A DNA stretch of 64,000 bases from Sphingorhabdus_B arenilitoris (GCF_042651485.1 NZ_JBHSDH010000013.1:1178001-1242000); one strand, 5' to 3'; positions 52,457 to 61,586 are shown, counted from the stretch's first letter. A program made the numbers and translations. The notes: generated by a model not told the origin, from the letters alone.

Positions 52457-53065
52457 TTACCGCGGGTCGGGCAATGGCTGCGCACCGGGCGTATCATCTT
52501 CACCAACGGATTCGGGATCGGCTTCAACATTATCGGCCTGCGCCTGTAGTTTTTTGAGCGCAGCGGCGCGTTCTTCGGCCAGCACAGTCTGTTCAATATC
52601 CTCGGCCTCTGCATCAATCCCGGCCAGCCGGTTGCGGCGTGCCTCGGCGATCAGCAACCCGAATGTGAGCGCCGGATCCTCGGCGCGTTCGGCATAGGCC
52701 TGATCAATCGCCTTGATACCGCAACCGGTGAACCCGCCCGCTCCAATGCTTGAACAGCTGCCGATGCCGTTGGCCGCGACATATTCATAGGCCAGAACCC
52801 TGTTGGTCCACGCCTCCTTGCTCCGATCATTGGGGTCGCTGCGCAAATTTTTTGGAATACGATAAGGTTCCGCCTGCCGAACGCATACAACGATTTCACT
52901 GTCCGTGCTTTCGGGGCAAGGGTCATCGCCGTAAACAATCAATTGATTGACTTTGACATCCTCATCCTGCGGCCCTGCAAGATTATTGTTTTCCGTTTGA
53001 GCAAAAGCGGGGGTTGCCGCCGCCATGGCGAAAATAGAAATGATCAGGGCTGCATTTTTTTTCAC
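52457..53065 (-). CDS. Exported protein of unknown function, acidic tail
   Basis: A 202-residue exported protein; signal peptide ends PAFAQ near residue 23. It has a Cys-containing segment GDDPCPESTDSEIVVCVR near 47-64 and a second pair in GSCSSIGAGGFTGCGIKAID, so disulfide bonds are likely. A helical Ala/Glu-rich tail follows (EDIEQTVLAEERAAALKKL), and the end is acidic and proline-rich. Such proteins are recurrent in sphingomonads without assigned function. It may be the last gene of the minus-strand run headed by proA, though a 70-base gap separates it from coq7. Confidence 0.7.
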   Translation of the reverse strand: MKKNAALIISIFAMAAATPAFAQTENNNLAGPQDEDVKVNQLIVYGDDPCPESTDSEIVVCVRQAEPYRIPKNLRSDPNDRSKEAWTNRVLAYEYVAANGIGSCSSIGAGGFTGCGIKAIDQAYAERAEDPALTFGLLIAEARRNRLAGIDAEAEDIEQTVLAEERAAALKKLQAQADNVEADPESVGEDDTPGAQPLPDPR

Positions 53066-53135
53066 TTTTAATCTCCAAAAGTCTTTGCGACTTTATCCAC
53101 TGACGCAGGTGAACCCAAGCTTAAACGCTAAACGC

Positions 53136-53708
53136 TCAAATTCGTTTAGAAAGAGAAATAGCCGCCCGGCAACCGGCCCGGATTACCGCGCTCATCACTG
53201 GATAAGCAGGTGCGCGTTCTGCGCCTTCGGCCAAAGCAGTTGCTTTATGTTCCAATTCTTCGGCTTGAAATTCCGCTATCATTGCGGATAATTCGGGTTC
53301 ACTGTCGCCCAATTGCTCCAGCTGTTCGGCATAATGTTTGTCAATTTCGGTTTCCACGGCTACGGTGCAGGCCATAGCCGCCTCTGGCCCAATGGCAGCG
53401 GTCACAGCGCCCAGCGCAAATCCGGCAACGTCCCATATCGGCTGCAGCGCAGTGGGCCGCACTCCGCGCTCTGCAATCATTTGGTCAAATGCCGACAAAT
53501 GCCGTTGTTCTTGTTCGGCCATATGCGCGATTGAACGTGACGCGGCGGTACGATCTCCCATCACCGCCAATTGCCCGGCATAGATACGTTTCGCCCCATA
53601 TTCCCCCGCTTGATTGACCCGGATCATGCGCGCGATGTCTGCCTTGCTGATCGGGGCGGGCCGTTCACGGCGGTTTTGAGCTATTTCGGGTTTTTCCATA
53701 ATGCCCAT
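53136..53708 (-). CDS. coq7: Demethoxyubiquinone hydroxylase (Coq7/UbiF function)
   Basis: A 190-residue di-iron hydroxylase that adds the last hydroxyl group on the ubiquinone ring. The ferritin-like ligands are visible: Glu in RVNQAGEYGA, E-x-x-H in EQEQRHLSAF, Glu in AVETEIDKHY and E-x-x-H in EELEHK. The frame begins MGIMEKPEI at 53708; an ATG nine bases later at 53699 is equally possible. Either start overlaps the end of dsbB by 19 to 28 bases. It complements ubiA at 5.3 kb in the same pathway and needs O2. Confidence 0.92.
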   Translation of the reverse strand: MGIMEKPEIAQNRRERPAPISKADIARMIRVNQAGEYGAKRIYAGQLAVMGDRTAASRSIAHMAEQEQRHLSAFDQMIAERGVRPTALQPIWDVAGFALGAVTAAIGPEAAMACTVAVETEIDKHYAEQLEQLGDSEPELSAMIAEFQAEELEHKATALAEGAERAPAYPVMSAVIRAGCRAAISLSKRI

Positions 53709-54151
53709 AAGATGGCGACTGCACCGCCGCAGGACAAGAGGAAATTATATCCGGCAAGCGAAATACCGAACATCTGCCACGGCGCAACGTCGCAGCGCAG
53801 CAGGGGCGCATTCAATATTGCCTTCATATAATCCTCACCACTGCCGGTTATCGCGCTGGTGCAGCCGGTCATCCCCTGCCACCATCCATATTCCACCCCG
53901 GCGTGAAAACCGCCAATGACACCACTGGTAAAAACGGCAAATGCCGCCAAAGCAACAGACACGCGCTGCGCCAACGGGTTAGCGACAAAAAAAGCGAGCA
54001 GTGCGATCGGTATCGCCGCCATATGCGGATAACGTTGCCACCAACACATTTCGCATGGATAGAGGCCGCCGATATATTGCGACACATAAGCCCCGCCGAG
54101 CAGGAACAGCGGCAGGGCTAAGCTTGCGATGCGTATCGCACGGAAATTCAT
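53681..54151 (-). CDS. dsbB: Disulfide bond formation protein B
   Basis: A 156-residue inner-membrane protein with four helices that reoxidises DsbA and passes electrons to ubiquinone. The first active-site pair is CEMCWWQR (Cys 33 and 36). The second pair is GMTGCTSAITG and LLRCDVAPW in the second periplasmic loop. It overlaps coq7, an interesting functional proximity because DsbB uses ubiquinone as acceptor. No dsbA gene is nearby. Confidence 0.92.
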   Translation of the reverse strand: MNFRAIRIASLALPLFLLGGAYVSQYIGGLYPCEMCWWQRYPHMAAIPIALLAFFVANPLAQRVSVALAAFAVFTSGVIGGFHAGVEYGWWQGMTGCTSAITGSGEDYMKAILNAPLLRCDVAPWQMFGISLAGYNFLLSCGGAVAILWALWKNPK

Positions 54152-54166
54152 GATAAACGCCCCAAG

Positions 54167-55534
54167 TTAATTACGAGCGGGCGTCTTATCATCTTTCTTG
54201 GCCAGCCGCATGGTGTTTTTACCCAAACGCTGCAGTGTCTCCATGGCATAATAAAGCTGAAAATCTTCAATGCCTTCTGCCTTTAATTCCTCGGCGCTTT
54301 TGGCGAAGCGGGGATCCTTGCTGACATCCTCTTCCAATTCCTTGTCCGTGGCGGCAAGTTCGTTGACCAAATGACGGCGTAAATCGGTTTCGCGCACCGA
54401 AATCCGTTTGGCATAGTCGGGGTCGGACAGCTGCGGCACTTGGATATCGGGTTTGATCCCGCCTTCTTGCACGCTGCGTCCTGACGGCAAATGATACCGC
54501 GCGATGGTCAGGCGCAGGCCCGTGTCGCGCGACAGCGGCAGGACGGTCTGCACCGATCCCTTGCCAAAGCTTTGCTCACCCATCACCAATGCGCGGTGAT
54601 GATCCTGCAACGCGCCGGCAACGATTTCGGATGCCGAGGCTGATCCTGCGTCAACAAGCACGATCACAGGGGCGCCCTGCGTTGCATCGCCCGGGAAATT
54701 GCGTTCGGCAAACCAGCGTTGCACATCGCCGCGCTCGCGGCCGCGTTCCGACACAATTTCTCCGCTATCCAAAAAGGCGTCAGACACAGCCACCGCTTCA
54801 TCCAGAAGCCCGCCCGGATTTGACCGCAGATCAACAATATAACCCAAAGGTTTTTTGCCAAGCGAGCGTTCCACGCCGCGAATGGCATCAACCACATCTT
54901 TGCCGGTATCCTGTGAAAAGCCCGAAATGGTGATCAGGCCGATATCTTTATCAACCTTCCACTTGACCGGTTGCAGGTCGATCACGGCCCGGGTGACCGT
55001 TACGTCAAACGGCTCATCCCGGCCCAGCCGCACGACGCGCAGCTTGATCGATGTGCCGGGTGTGCCGCGCATCGCATCAACCGCCTCATCCAAAGTACCA
55101 CCGACGATCAACTTGTCATCCAGATGGGTTATATAATCGCCCGCTTTAATCCCAGCCTTATCGGCGGGTGTATCGGCGGTCGGCGCAATTACTTTGACCG
55201 CACCCTGTTCCATCGTAACCGAAAGGCCAAGGCCGCCATATTCACCTTCAATCTGTGTATTGAGATTTTCAAAATCACTTTTGTCCAAAAAGGCGCTGTG
55301 CGGATCAAGGCTTTGCAGCATCCCCTGGATCGCGCCTTCCATCAGCTGCTTATCATCAACCTTGTCGACATAGCGGGCCTTTACCCGTTGATAGACAGCT
55401 AGAAATTCTTCCATTTCACGGAAACGGTCCTCCTGCTCCGCAGTTTGTGCAGAGCTGACCGCAGATTGCATGAGCAAGGTCCCGGTCATTGCGCTCAAAA
55501 TAAGCGATGTTGCGATCCATTTGGTTTTGAACAT
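54167..55534 (-). CDS. ctpA: Carboxyl-terminal processing protease (S41A)
   Basis: A 455-residue periplasmic serine protease that trims or degrades envelope proteins. Signal peptide to about residue 30, a PDZ domain (LGLSVTMEQGAVKVIAPTAD and PADKAGIKAGDYI), then the catalytic core. LRSNPGGLL precedes the Ser in VDAGSASASEIVAGAL, and the general-base Lys lies in GEQSFGKGSVQT. The C-terminal 80 residues are charged. It adjoins the EnvC-like factor; in E. coli Prc regulates murein hydrolases, so a functional link in cell-wall turnover is plausible. Confidence 0.94.
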   Translation of the reverse strand: MFKTKWIATSLILSAMTGTLLMQSAVSSAQTAEQEDRFREMEEFLAVYQRVKARYVDKVDDKQLMEGAIQGMLQSLDPHSAFLDKSDFENLNTQIEGEYGGLGLSVTMEQGAVKVIAPTADTPADKAGIKAGDYITHLDDKLIVGGTLDEAVDAMRGTPGTSIKLRVVRLGRDEPFDVTVTRAVIDLQPVKWKVDKDIGLITISGFSQDTGKDVVDAIRGVERSLGKKPLGYIVDLRSNPGGLLDEAVAVSDAFLDSGEIVSERGRERGDVQRWFAERNFPGDATQGAPVIVLVDAGSASASEIVAGALQDHHRALVMGEQSFGKGSVQTVLPLSRDTGLRLTIARYHLPSGRSVQEGGIKPDIQVPQLSDPDYAKRISVRETDLRRHLVNELAATDKELEEDVSKDPRFAKSAEELKAEGIEDFQLYYAMETLQRLGKNTMRLAKKDDKTPARN

Positions 55535-55684
55535 AATCTTCCGTTTCCGCTGACAGTTATCGACTCAAGCTTATAGGCCAGCCAAGTCTATGGTGAAAGC
55601 ACGTTTACCACGAAAGCGCAGTGTTGCGATAATAAGCCTGTATCGGCGCTTAACGCCGCAGCCATAGTGAGTGATTATCTGCGG

Positions 55685-56845
55685 TCAACTGACCAATGCG
55701 GCAATGTCCATGGTCCGACCGTTGCGGCGCAACTCGATCGTGATTTGCGCCTTTTCGGCCGGTGCAAAACCGAGCTCCTGCCCCTGTTCGACGGTCATGC
55801 CCTCGCTTACGGATAGGCTGTCAAAATTGGTGATTAACGTGCTCCATCCGCTGCCATGTTCGATAATGACGATCCTGCCATAACTGCGATAATTACCCGC
55901 AAAACTAACCTTGCCCGCCGCCGGTGCACCAATTGCCGATGTGGGAGGCAGCGCGAGGCGGATACCGCGTTCCCGGTATCCCGTATCGTTCAACTCGTAA
56001 AATCCCGATATCAGCTTCGCATTTTTGGGAAGAACGTAAACCGGCGCTGTATTTTTACCGATCGGCTGCGCGTCCTTCGTCCGCATGACTGGCCCGGCAA
56101 GCGCCGCCAGTTCCGACGCTTTTTCCGTGCCAAGCCGCAATGTATCAATATTTTCCACCAGATCGCGAGCCCGTTCGCCCTGCGCAATCGCTTGTTCAAA
56201 TTCCACGGCGGCATCGGCGGACAAGCTATCGGCGCGGTTCCGGCTGCTGCCTTCTAACCGCGCTAAAGCCTCCCTCTGCACCGCCAAGCGTTGCTTCGCA
56301 TCGCCCAAGGATTTAAGCGCGACAAGCTCCTGCGATTTCAAATCCTTTTGGATAACGATTTGTTGACGCAATGCGGCAGTGCGCCGCCGTATTTGCGGCT
56401 CCACTGTCGCCATGACCGCGCGCAGATGGACATAATCACTGCGCTGCCCCGGCTGCGCCATCATCAGCACGGTGGGCCGTCCAGTCATTTGCTGAAGCGC
56501 CGCGTTCAGCCGCAACATGGGTTCGCTTGCCTTCCCGAGACTCGACCGCTGCTCAAGCTGCTTGCGGCTGATAATGGCGATCCGCGCATTGGCCGCTTCT
56601 ATTTGTGCTTGTGCGGTATCGATATCCGCCGATAGCACCGCGCGCTGTGCCACCAACCGGTCGGCCGCCCGTTCTGCATTTGCCGCTTCTTGGCGTAGGG
56701 TTTCGCTGCGCTGTTCGGCCATCGCTGCCTTTGCCTTTGCATCGCGCAGCGCCTGACGCTGATCCTCGCTGCTTTGCGCGGACAAGGCGGCAGCGAATAT
56801 CAAGGGGATAGAAGCCATAAGGATAAGAGAGAGCCAGAAACGCAT
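55685..56845 (-). CDS. EnvC-like murein hydrolase activator (degenerate M23)
   Basis: A 386-residue exported protein: signal peptide (LSLILMASIPLIFAAALSAQ), a long coiled coil rich in Ala/Arg/Gln (about 25-235), and a C-terminal LytM/M23 domain (about 285-386). In that domain the metal-binding His of active enzymes are missing: RGIRLALPPTSA replaces HxGxD and ITIELRR replaces HLHFE, while EHGSGWSTL is retained. That is the pattern of EnvC, which activates amidases at the division site rather than cutting itself. The ATG at 56845 follows AAGGATAGGG. It lies four bases after rlmH. Confidence 0.88.
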   Translation of the reverse strand: MRFWLSLILMASIPLIFAAALSAQSSEDQRQALRDAKAKAAMAEQRSETLRQEAANAERAADRLVAQRAVLSADIDTAQAQIEAANARIAIISRKQLEQRSSLGKASEPMLRLNAALQQMTGRPTVLMMAQPGQRSDYVHLRAVMATVEPQIRRRTAALRQQIVIQKDLKSQELVALKSLGDAKQRLAVQREALARLEGSSRNRADSLSADAAVEFEQAIAQGERARDLVENIDTLRLGTEKASELAALAGPVMRTKDAQPIGKNTAPVYVLPKNAKLISGFYELNDTGYRERGIRLALPPTSAIGAPAAGKVSFAGNYRSYGRIVIIEHGSGWSTLITNFDSLSVSEGMTVEQGQELGFAPAEKAQITIELRRNGRTMDIAALVS

Positions 56846-56849
56846 AACC

Positions 56850-57275
56850 CTATCCTTCTCTATGATAGGGGTGGTTGGCAAGTATAGATGTTGCCCGAAA
56901 TAATTGCTCGGCAAGCATGGCCCGCGCCATCATATGCGGCCAGGTTGCCTTACCAAAAGCGATAAGCTGATCCGCGCCGCTGCGTTCGTCATCACCAAAG
57001 CCATCTGCTGCGCCGATCAAGAAACGGGTTTCGCGGACACCCGCATCGCGCCATTTTTCCAGCATTTTGGCAAATTCGACGCTGGCCATCTGTTTGCCTT
57101 TTTCATCCAGCATCACGGTGCGGACGGGCGTCCATTTAGCGGGCGGCACCTCACCGCCGCTATCGGGCAGTTCGGTGATATGGGTGTCCCATTTAATTCG
57201 CTTCATATAGCGGTCGACCAAATCCGCTTCGGCGCTGCGGCCTATCTTGCCGCGGGCAATGATATGAAGCCGCAT
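56850..57275 (-). CDS. rlmH: 23S rRNA pseudouridine-1915 N3-methyltransferase
   Basis: A 141-residue SPOUT enzyme that methylates Psi1915 in helix 69 of 23S rRNA. The start MRLHIIARGKI, then VMLDEKGKQMASVEFAKML, and the SAM knot motif FLIGAADGFG with ATWPHMMARAMLAEQLFRAT and the end HPYHREG are typical. It lies 53 bases from rsfS, and both act on the large subunit. Length fits RlmH (about 155 residues) slightly short. Confidence 0.95.
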   Translation of the reverse strand: MRLHIIARGKIGRSAEADLVDRYMKRIKWDTHITELPDSGGEVPPAKWTPVRTVMLDEKGKQMASVEFAKMLEKWRDAGVRETRFLIGAADGFGDDERSGADQLIAFGKATWPHMMARAMLAEQLFRATSILANHPYHREG

Positions 57276-57328
57276 AGTATCTGTCCCGCTTATCTGTCCC
57301 GTGGCCTGACTGTCACAACAATCAGCGG

Positions 57329-57721
57329 TTAAGCTTCGCCTTCATCGCCAAAAGCCCACATGCGTTCCAGATTATAGAAGCTGCGCACTTCGGGACGGAA
57401 AAGGTGGACAATCACGTCTTCGGCATCAATCAACACCCAATCGGCGGCAGGCAAGCCTTCGATCCGCGCGTTGCGGCCAGACTTTTTGATACGTTCGGCC
57501 ATTTTTTGCGCCATCGAGGCGACCTGACGGCTCGACCGGCCACTGGCGACGACCATATAATCGGCAATGTTGCTTTTCCCTTCCAACGGGATGCTAACGA
57601 CTTCCTGCGCCTGATCATCATCAAGCGACTGCATGACCAGCGCATAAAGCGCCTTTACCGATTCATCGTCGGGATGGGGTTTGGCCTTTTTGCTGGCCGG
57701 GGCGTGTACGGGATCGATCAA
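57329..57721 (-). CDS. rsfS: Ribosomal silencing factor RsfS
   Basis: A 130-residue protein that binds L14 and blocks subunit joining under poor nutrition. The family core is QEVVSIPLEGKSNIADYMVV, ASGRSSRQVASMAQKM and the end DWVLIDAEDVIVHLFRPEVR followed by FYNLERMW. The N-terminal 15 residues are a species-specific extension. It is nine bases from nadD, the common nadD-rsfS-rlmH order. Confidence 0.95.
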   Translation of the reverse strand: MIDPVHAPASKKAKPHPDDESVKALYALVMQSLDDDQAQEVVSIPLEGKSNIADYMVVASGRSSRQVASMAQKMAERIKKSGRNARIEGLPAADWVLIDAEDVIVHLFRPEVRSFYNLERMWAFGDEGEA

Positions 57722-57730
57722 GTTTGTTCC

Positions 57731-58420
57731 TTAATAAACAAGCGTTCGGGTGACGGCATCGCGAATGCCGCGTCCTTCATATCGCTTGAACCAATGGGGA
57801 TCGGCGCTGCGAACAGCGGTTGCCGAACGGGGGTCAGGACGAAAGCGCAAATATACAAGCGCTGGCGTACTCCATTTTGTCCAGTTTTTCCGTTGATCCG
57901 AGCGGCGGACAAAACGCCTGAACCAAGCCATAGCGGGACCCGCCATTGCATCTGCATCATAGCCCGGTCTAGCAATAACTGCAATCGGCATCATCGCCGC
58001 TATGTCGCGCCAGCGCCTCCATTTGACAAATTGCGCCAGATTATCCGCACCCATGATCCAGATAAATTGCCGTTTGGGATAGCGCATCTTGATCCGGCGG
58101 AGCGTATCGACCGTGTAACGCGTGCCCAATTCGCGCTCAATGGCCGTCGGCCTGATCCGGCTGCGCCGTGCCGAAAAGCGCGCAGAGGCCAATCGTGCGG
58201 GCAGCGGCGCCATATCCTTGTTGGGCTTTAACGGATTGCCGGGTGATACCAGCCACCATAATTCGTCCAGCTCCAGCGCATCAATGGCAAATAAGCTGAT
58301 CGACCGGTGCCCGCCATGTGCCGGGTTAAACGATCCGCCCAGCAGCCCAGTAGGCTTCCCCTGCGGCGATCCCCGACCTTGCCTCAAGGACGCACTTGCC
58401 CCTGCCCATGCACAAGCCAT
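57731..58420 (-). CDS. nadD: Nicotinate-nucleotide adenylyltransferase
   Basis: Up to 229 residues; makes deamido-NAD from nicotinate mononucleotide and ATP. The nucleotidyl-transferase motif is GGSFNPAHGGH (28-38), with the ISTxR-like counterpart only weakly visible. WWLVSPGNPLKP and FIWIMGADNL are typical. The start is uncertain: ATG 58420 overlaps proA by 37 bases, while TTG 58387 overlaps its stop by four and gives a more usual N-terminus beginning 16 residues before GGSFNPAHGGH. The C-terminal part is basic (RSDQRKNWTKW). Confidence 0.9.
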   Translation of the reverse strand: MACAWAGASASLRQGRGSPQGKPTGLLGGSFNPAHGGHRSISLFAIDALELDELWWLVSPGNPLKPNKDMAPLPARLASARFSARRSRIRPTAIERELGTRYTVDTLRRIKMRYPKRQFIWIMGADNLAQFVKWRRWRDIAAMMPIAVIARPGYDADAMAGPAMAWFRRFVRRSDQRKNWTKWSTPALVYLRFRPDPRSATAVRSADPHWFKRYEGRGIRDAVTRTLVY

Positions 58421-59637
58421 TTATAGGTGGTTAGCCCTTCGAGCGCGACGGGGCCGCGCGCGTGAAGGCGGCCCGTTGCGATACCGATTTCTGCGCCTAA
58501 GCCAAATTCGCCGCCATCGGCAAATTGGGTGGAGGCATTATGCATCACAATCGCGCTATCCACCTGCATCTGAAATTGATCCGCCACGGATTGATCGTTG
58601 GTGATGATCGATTCGGTATGCCCCGAACTATGGCGGGCGATGTGCGCCACGGCTTCATCCACACCGCGCACTGCACGGGCCGAAACGACGGGCTCCAGAT
58701 ATTCTGTGTCCCAATCCTCTGCATTGGCCGATACCGTGCGCGCATCCAGCTCCATCAACACATCATCGGCGCGCACCTCACAACCAGCGTCGATCAGCGC
58801 GCCGACCAATTCGGATGCTGCGGGATAATCCTGATCGATCAGAAGGCTTTCCATTGCACCGCAAATGCCGGTGCGCCGCATTTTAGCATTGACCACGATT
58901 GCCTTTGCCATATCGGGATCGGCGTCTGCATGGACATAAACATGACATATGCCATCCAGATGGGCGAGGACCGGCACCCGCGCCTCATCCTGCACCCGGG
59001 CCACCAGTGACTTTCCGCCGCGCGGAATAATCATATCAATCTGCCCCTGCGCCCGCAGCATCGCCCCTACAGCAGCACGGTCCTGCGTTGGCATCAGGAT
59101 GATCGCGTCTCCGGGCAGTCCGGCCGCCTCTACGCCTGCCACCATGGCCTTGTGGATAGCTTGGTTGCTATGCACCGCCTCACTCCCGCCGCGCAAGATG
59201 ACGGCGTTACCCGATCGCAGGCCTAGCGCCGCCGCGTCGGCAGTCACGTTGGGGCGGCTTTCGTATATTATCCCGAGCACGCCGATCGGCACCCGAACCC
59301 GCTTCATCACCAAACCATTGGGCTGCGTGTTGCTATCAATCACTTGCCCCACTGGATCTTCCAAAATGGCGACCTGTTCGATTGCGGCGGCTATCGAAGC
59401 CAATCGGTCCGCGTCCAGCTTCAACCGGTCGAGCATAGCAGCGGAAAGCCCCCGCTCTGCGCCATTTGCCATATCCTGATCATTGGCGGCTAATATTTCG
59501 TCTTTGGCCGACAAAAGCGCCGAAGCCGCGGCCTTTAACGCTGCTGATTTATCCGTATCACTGGCTTGCGCCAATTGACGCGAAGCAGTCTTTGCCCGGG
59601 CGGTAAGCTCCGCCACCAATTTATCAATTTCACTCAT
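58384..59637 (-). CDS. proA: Gamma-glutamyl phosphate reductase
   Basis: A 417-residue NADPH-dependent enzyme of proline synthesis that reduces gamma-glutamyl phosphate to the semialdehyde. Motifs: RVPIGVLGIIYESRPNVTAD (115-134), GNAVILRGGSEAVHSN, PRGGKSLVARVQDEARVPV, and the catalytic Cys in MRRTGICGAMESLL. The end HARGPVALEGLTTYKWLV is diagnostic. It heads the minus-strand run. GGGG just before the ATG is the ribosome binding site, and it lies in a possible hairpin. proB is not nearby. Confidence 0.96.
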   Translation of the reverse strand: MSEIDKLVAELTARAKTASRQLAQASDTDKSAALKAAASALLSAKDEILAANDQDMANGAERGLSAAMLDRLKLDADRLASIAAAIEQVAILEDPVGQVIDSNTQPNGLVMKRVRVPIGVLGIIYESRPNVTADAAALGLRSGNAVILRGGSEAVHSNQAIHKAMVAGVEAAGLPGDAIILMPTQDRAAVGAMLRAQGQIDMIIPRGGKSLVARVQDEARVPVLAHLDGICHVYVHADADPDMAKAIVVNAKMRRTGICGAMESLLIDQDYPAASELVGALIDAGCEVRADDVLMELDARTVSANAEDWDTEYLEPVVSARAVRGVDEAVAHIARHSSGHTESIITNDQSVADQFQMQVDSAIVMHNASTQFADGGEFGLGAEIGIATGRLHARGPVALEGLTTYKWLVHGQGQVRP

Positions 59638-59640
59638 TAT

Positions 59641-59676
59641 CCCCTGTTAGGGTCTATCGCACGATAGGAAAAGGGG
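59641..59676 (-). promoter_or_regulatory. Possible RBS-sequestering hairpin in the proA leader
   Basis: Read on the minus strand, CCCCT (59676-59672) can pair with AGGGG (59645-59641), which overlaps the proA ribosome binding site. Nested inside, CTATCG (59667-59662) pairs with CGATAG (59659-59654) around a two-base loop. The structure could limit translation initiation of proA, but the outer stem is only five base pairs. Confidence 0.3.
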
Positions 59677-59895
59677 CCTGATGATTTATTCGACTTTTCG
59701 GACCAGAAAATATGATCAGCGAGATGATATATAGCGATTCGGTTACGCAATTTTGCAAATGCCAATTGACCGAAATTACCGATTTCATGCAATTCATCCT
59801 GCCCCTCGCTCGACTCGTCACGACTCCCCTTTTCACGATTCGCCACGGCAACGCCCATCTGTTAAGCGCCCGGCAAATAAAAAAAGGGGTGGGTC

Positions 59896-61074
59896 GTGTC
59901 ACTTTCTGTAAAAGCAGCCGGTTGGAAAAACCGGATTGCGGGTTGGTTCGTTGATCGTGAGTTTTTTATGCGATCAAATGGGCAGGTCCGGTTTGTAAAA
60001 ATTTCAGCAAAATTGCAAAAGCGCGTCGCGGGCAGCGTTGCCGCCGTGGTCGGCTTATGGACTCTGATCACATTGGGCATGGCGATCAATCAGGCGAGCA
60101 TATCCTATGAACGCATGTCGCTCGTCGAAAAAGCTGCTGCGGTACAATCGAAATCAGAAAGCGTCGCAAATTATCGCAAGTTTATTAGCGATGCGACAAA
60201 AGACATCGAAAAGCGTCAGGATATGCTGGAGACGATGACGGCCCCGCTGGCAGGCGAAGTAAGCGCACCGACAGACGCTGACGTGCCAGTGAAACAAAAT
60301 GAAGCATTTAAGAAAATTAGCGCTGCTATTCCTGAGGCAGCTGGTCTGGCCCAGCTCGAAGCACGGCAAGTCCGCTTTGCGGAAAAAATGACGAAAGTGG
60401 CACAGCTGCGGGCACAGCGTGCGGCAAATGCAATTCGCCAATTCGGCCTCAACCCAGAGGCAATGGCCAAATCACAAATCAATAGCGCACAAGGCGGTCC
60501 GTTTATCCCGTTTTTCGGCAATGATAAAAAACAATCTTTTGGCGACCCTCGTTTCGACAAATTAGCTGCGGCTGTGGAGCGTATGGCTGCGATGGAAGGT
60601 GCGTTGGCGAGCGTTCCGACAGCAATGCCCGCCCGGGTTGGTATGGTATCCAGCAGCTATGGCTACCGCCGCGATCCCTTTACCGGCGCGGGCGCAATGC
60701 ATAGCGGCCTTGATTTCAAAGGCCCCATTGGAACGCCTATTCTTGCTGCGGCCGACGGAGTGATCAGCTTTGCCGGACAGCAATCGGGCTATGGCAACAC
60801 GATAGAAATCACCCATGCCAACGGTTTAGTCACTCGCTACGCTCACTTGTCGGGTTTCACAGTTACACATGGCCAAAAGGTCGCCCGTGGTGTACAGGTG
60901 GGAAAAATGGGTAGCACGGGCCGGTCAACTGGTTCACATTTACATTTTGAGGTCCGGCTTAATGGTCAAGCCGTCAACCCGCTTAAATTTTTGGAGGCCA
61001 ATAACGATGTTCTCGAAGTCCAAGCCCTCGCCGGAAGCACCCGCGCCCAGCGCGCCTCAGGCAAGAAGTCGTAG
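59896..61074 (+). CDS. Membrane-anchored M23 peptidoglycan endopeptidase
   Basis: A 392-residue protein with a cytoplasmic N-terminus, one membrane segment (VAGSVAAVVGLWTLITLGMA, about 45-64), a coiled-coil-like region, and a C-terminal LytM domain with all zinc ligands: HSGLDFKGP (near 268), RYAHLSG (near 316) and GSHLHFEVRLNG (near 345). It should cut peptide cross-links in murein. The start is GTG at 59896, preceded by AAAAAGGGG. The last 68 bases overlap the bactofilin gene. Pairs of M23 enzyme and bactofilin shape cells in several bacteria, so the neighbouring bactofilin probably positions or regulates it. Confidence 0.92.
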   Translation: MSLSVKAAGWKNRIAGWFVDREFFMRSNGQVRFVKISAKLQKRVAGSVAAVVGLWTLITLGMAINQASISYERMSLVEKAAAVQSKSESVANYRKFISDATKDIEKRQDMLETMTAPLAGEVSAPTDADVPVKQNEAFKKISAAIPEAAGLAQLEARQVRFAEKMTKVAQLRAQRAANAIRQFGLNPEAMAKSQINSAQGGPFIPFFGNDKKQSFGDPRFDKLAAAVERMAAMEGALASVPTAMPARVGMVSSSYGYRRDPFTGAGAMHSGLDFKGPIGTPILAAADGVISFAGQQSGYGNTIEITHANGLVTRYAHLSGFTVTHGQKVARGVQVGKMGSTGRSTGSHLHFEVRLNGQAVNPLKFLEANNDVLEVQALAGSTRAQRASGKKS

Positions 61075-61486
61075 CAGCATGAGCGGTTCAGGACATACAT
61101 TTTCGATGATTGCATCGGATGTTGAAATTACCGGCAACCTGACAGCAAAGGTTGACCTTCATATTGATGGCGCGGTGCAGGGTGATGTGTCCTGCGGTTC
61201 GCTCGTCCAAGGCGAAAGCAGCGTGATCAAGGGTAAGGTGAGCGCCGAAAATGCGCGCCTGTCCGGTAAAGTCGAAGGTTCCATTGAAGCATTGGAATTG
61301 GTGATTGAAGCCAGTGCGCGGATCATGGGCGACGTTACCTACCAAAATCTGTCCATTGCCCCAGGCGCGCAGGTGGATGGCAAATTCAAACAACGCACGG
61401 CAAAGTCGCCGAATATCGGTAAATCCACTATCGACATTGGCAAAAATGATCCGCTGATTCTGGGTGAAGAAGCCAAAGTAGCCTAA
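61007..61486 (+). CDS. Bactofilin (polymer-forming cytoskeletal protein)
   Basis: A 159-residue protein. The Pro/Ala-rich N-terminal tail (FSKSKPSPEAPAPSAPQARS) leads into the right-handed beta-helix: FSMIASDVEITGNLTAKVDL, then IDGAVQGDVSCGSLVQGESS, EGSIEALELVIEASARIMG and YQNLSIAPGAQVDGKFKQR. The repeats of about 17 residues are typical. The ATG at 61007 follows GGAGG and lies inside the M23 gene in another frame, a 68-base overlap. It probably forms membrane-linked filaments that recruit the M23 enzyme. Confidence 0.93.
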   Translation: MFSKSKPSPEAPAPSAPQARSRSSMSGSGHTFSMIASDVEITGNLTAKVDLHIDGAVQGDVSCGSLVQGESSVIKGKVSAENARLSGKVEGSIEALELVIEASARIMGDVTYQNLSIAPGAQVDGKFKQRTAKSPNIGKSTIDIGKNDPLILGEEAKVA

Positions 61487-61586
61487 CCTTTTTGCTAACC
61501 CGCTTTTGTCGGTAACCGGTCGCCATTCGGCAAGGTGATCGAGATCATCAGATGCGGGAGCGCCAAATCGAGCATTTCACCAATCT

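Noticed and set aside
55685..56845. Active M23 endopeptidase
   Set aside because: The metal-binding His of HxGxD and HLHFE are replaced, so the EnvC-type activator role is more likely.
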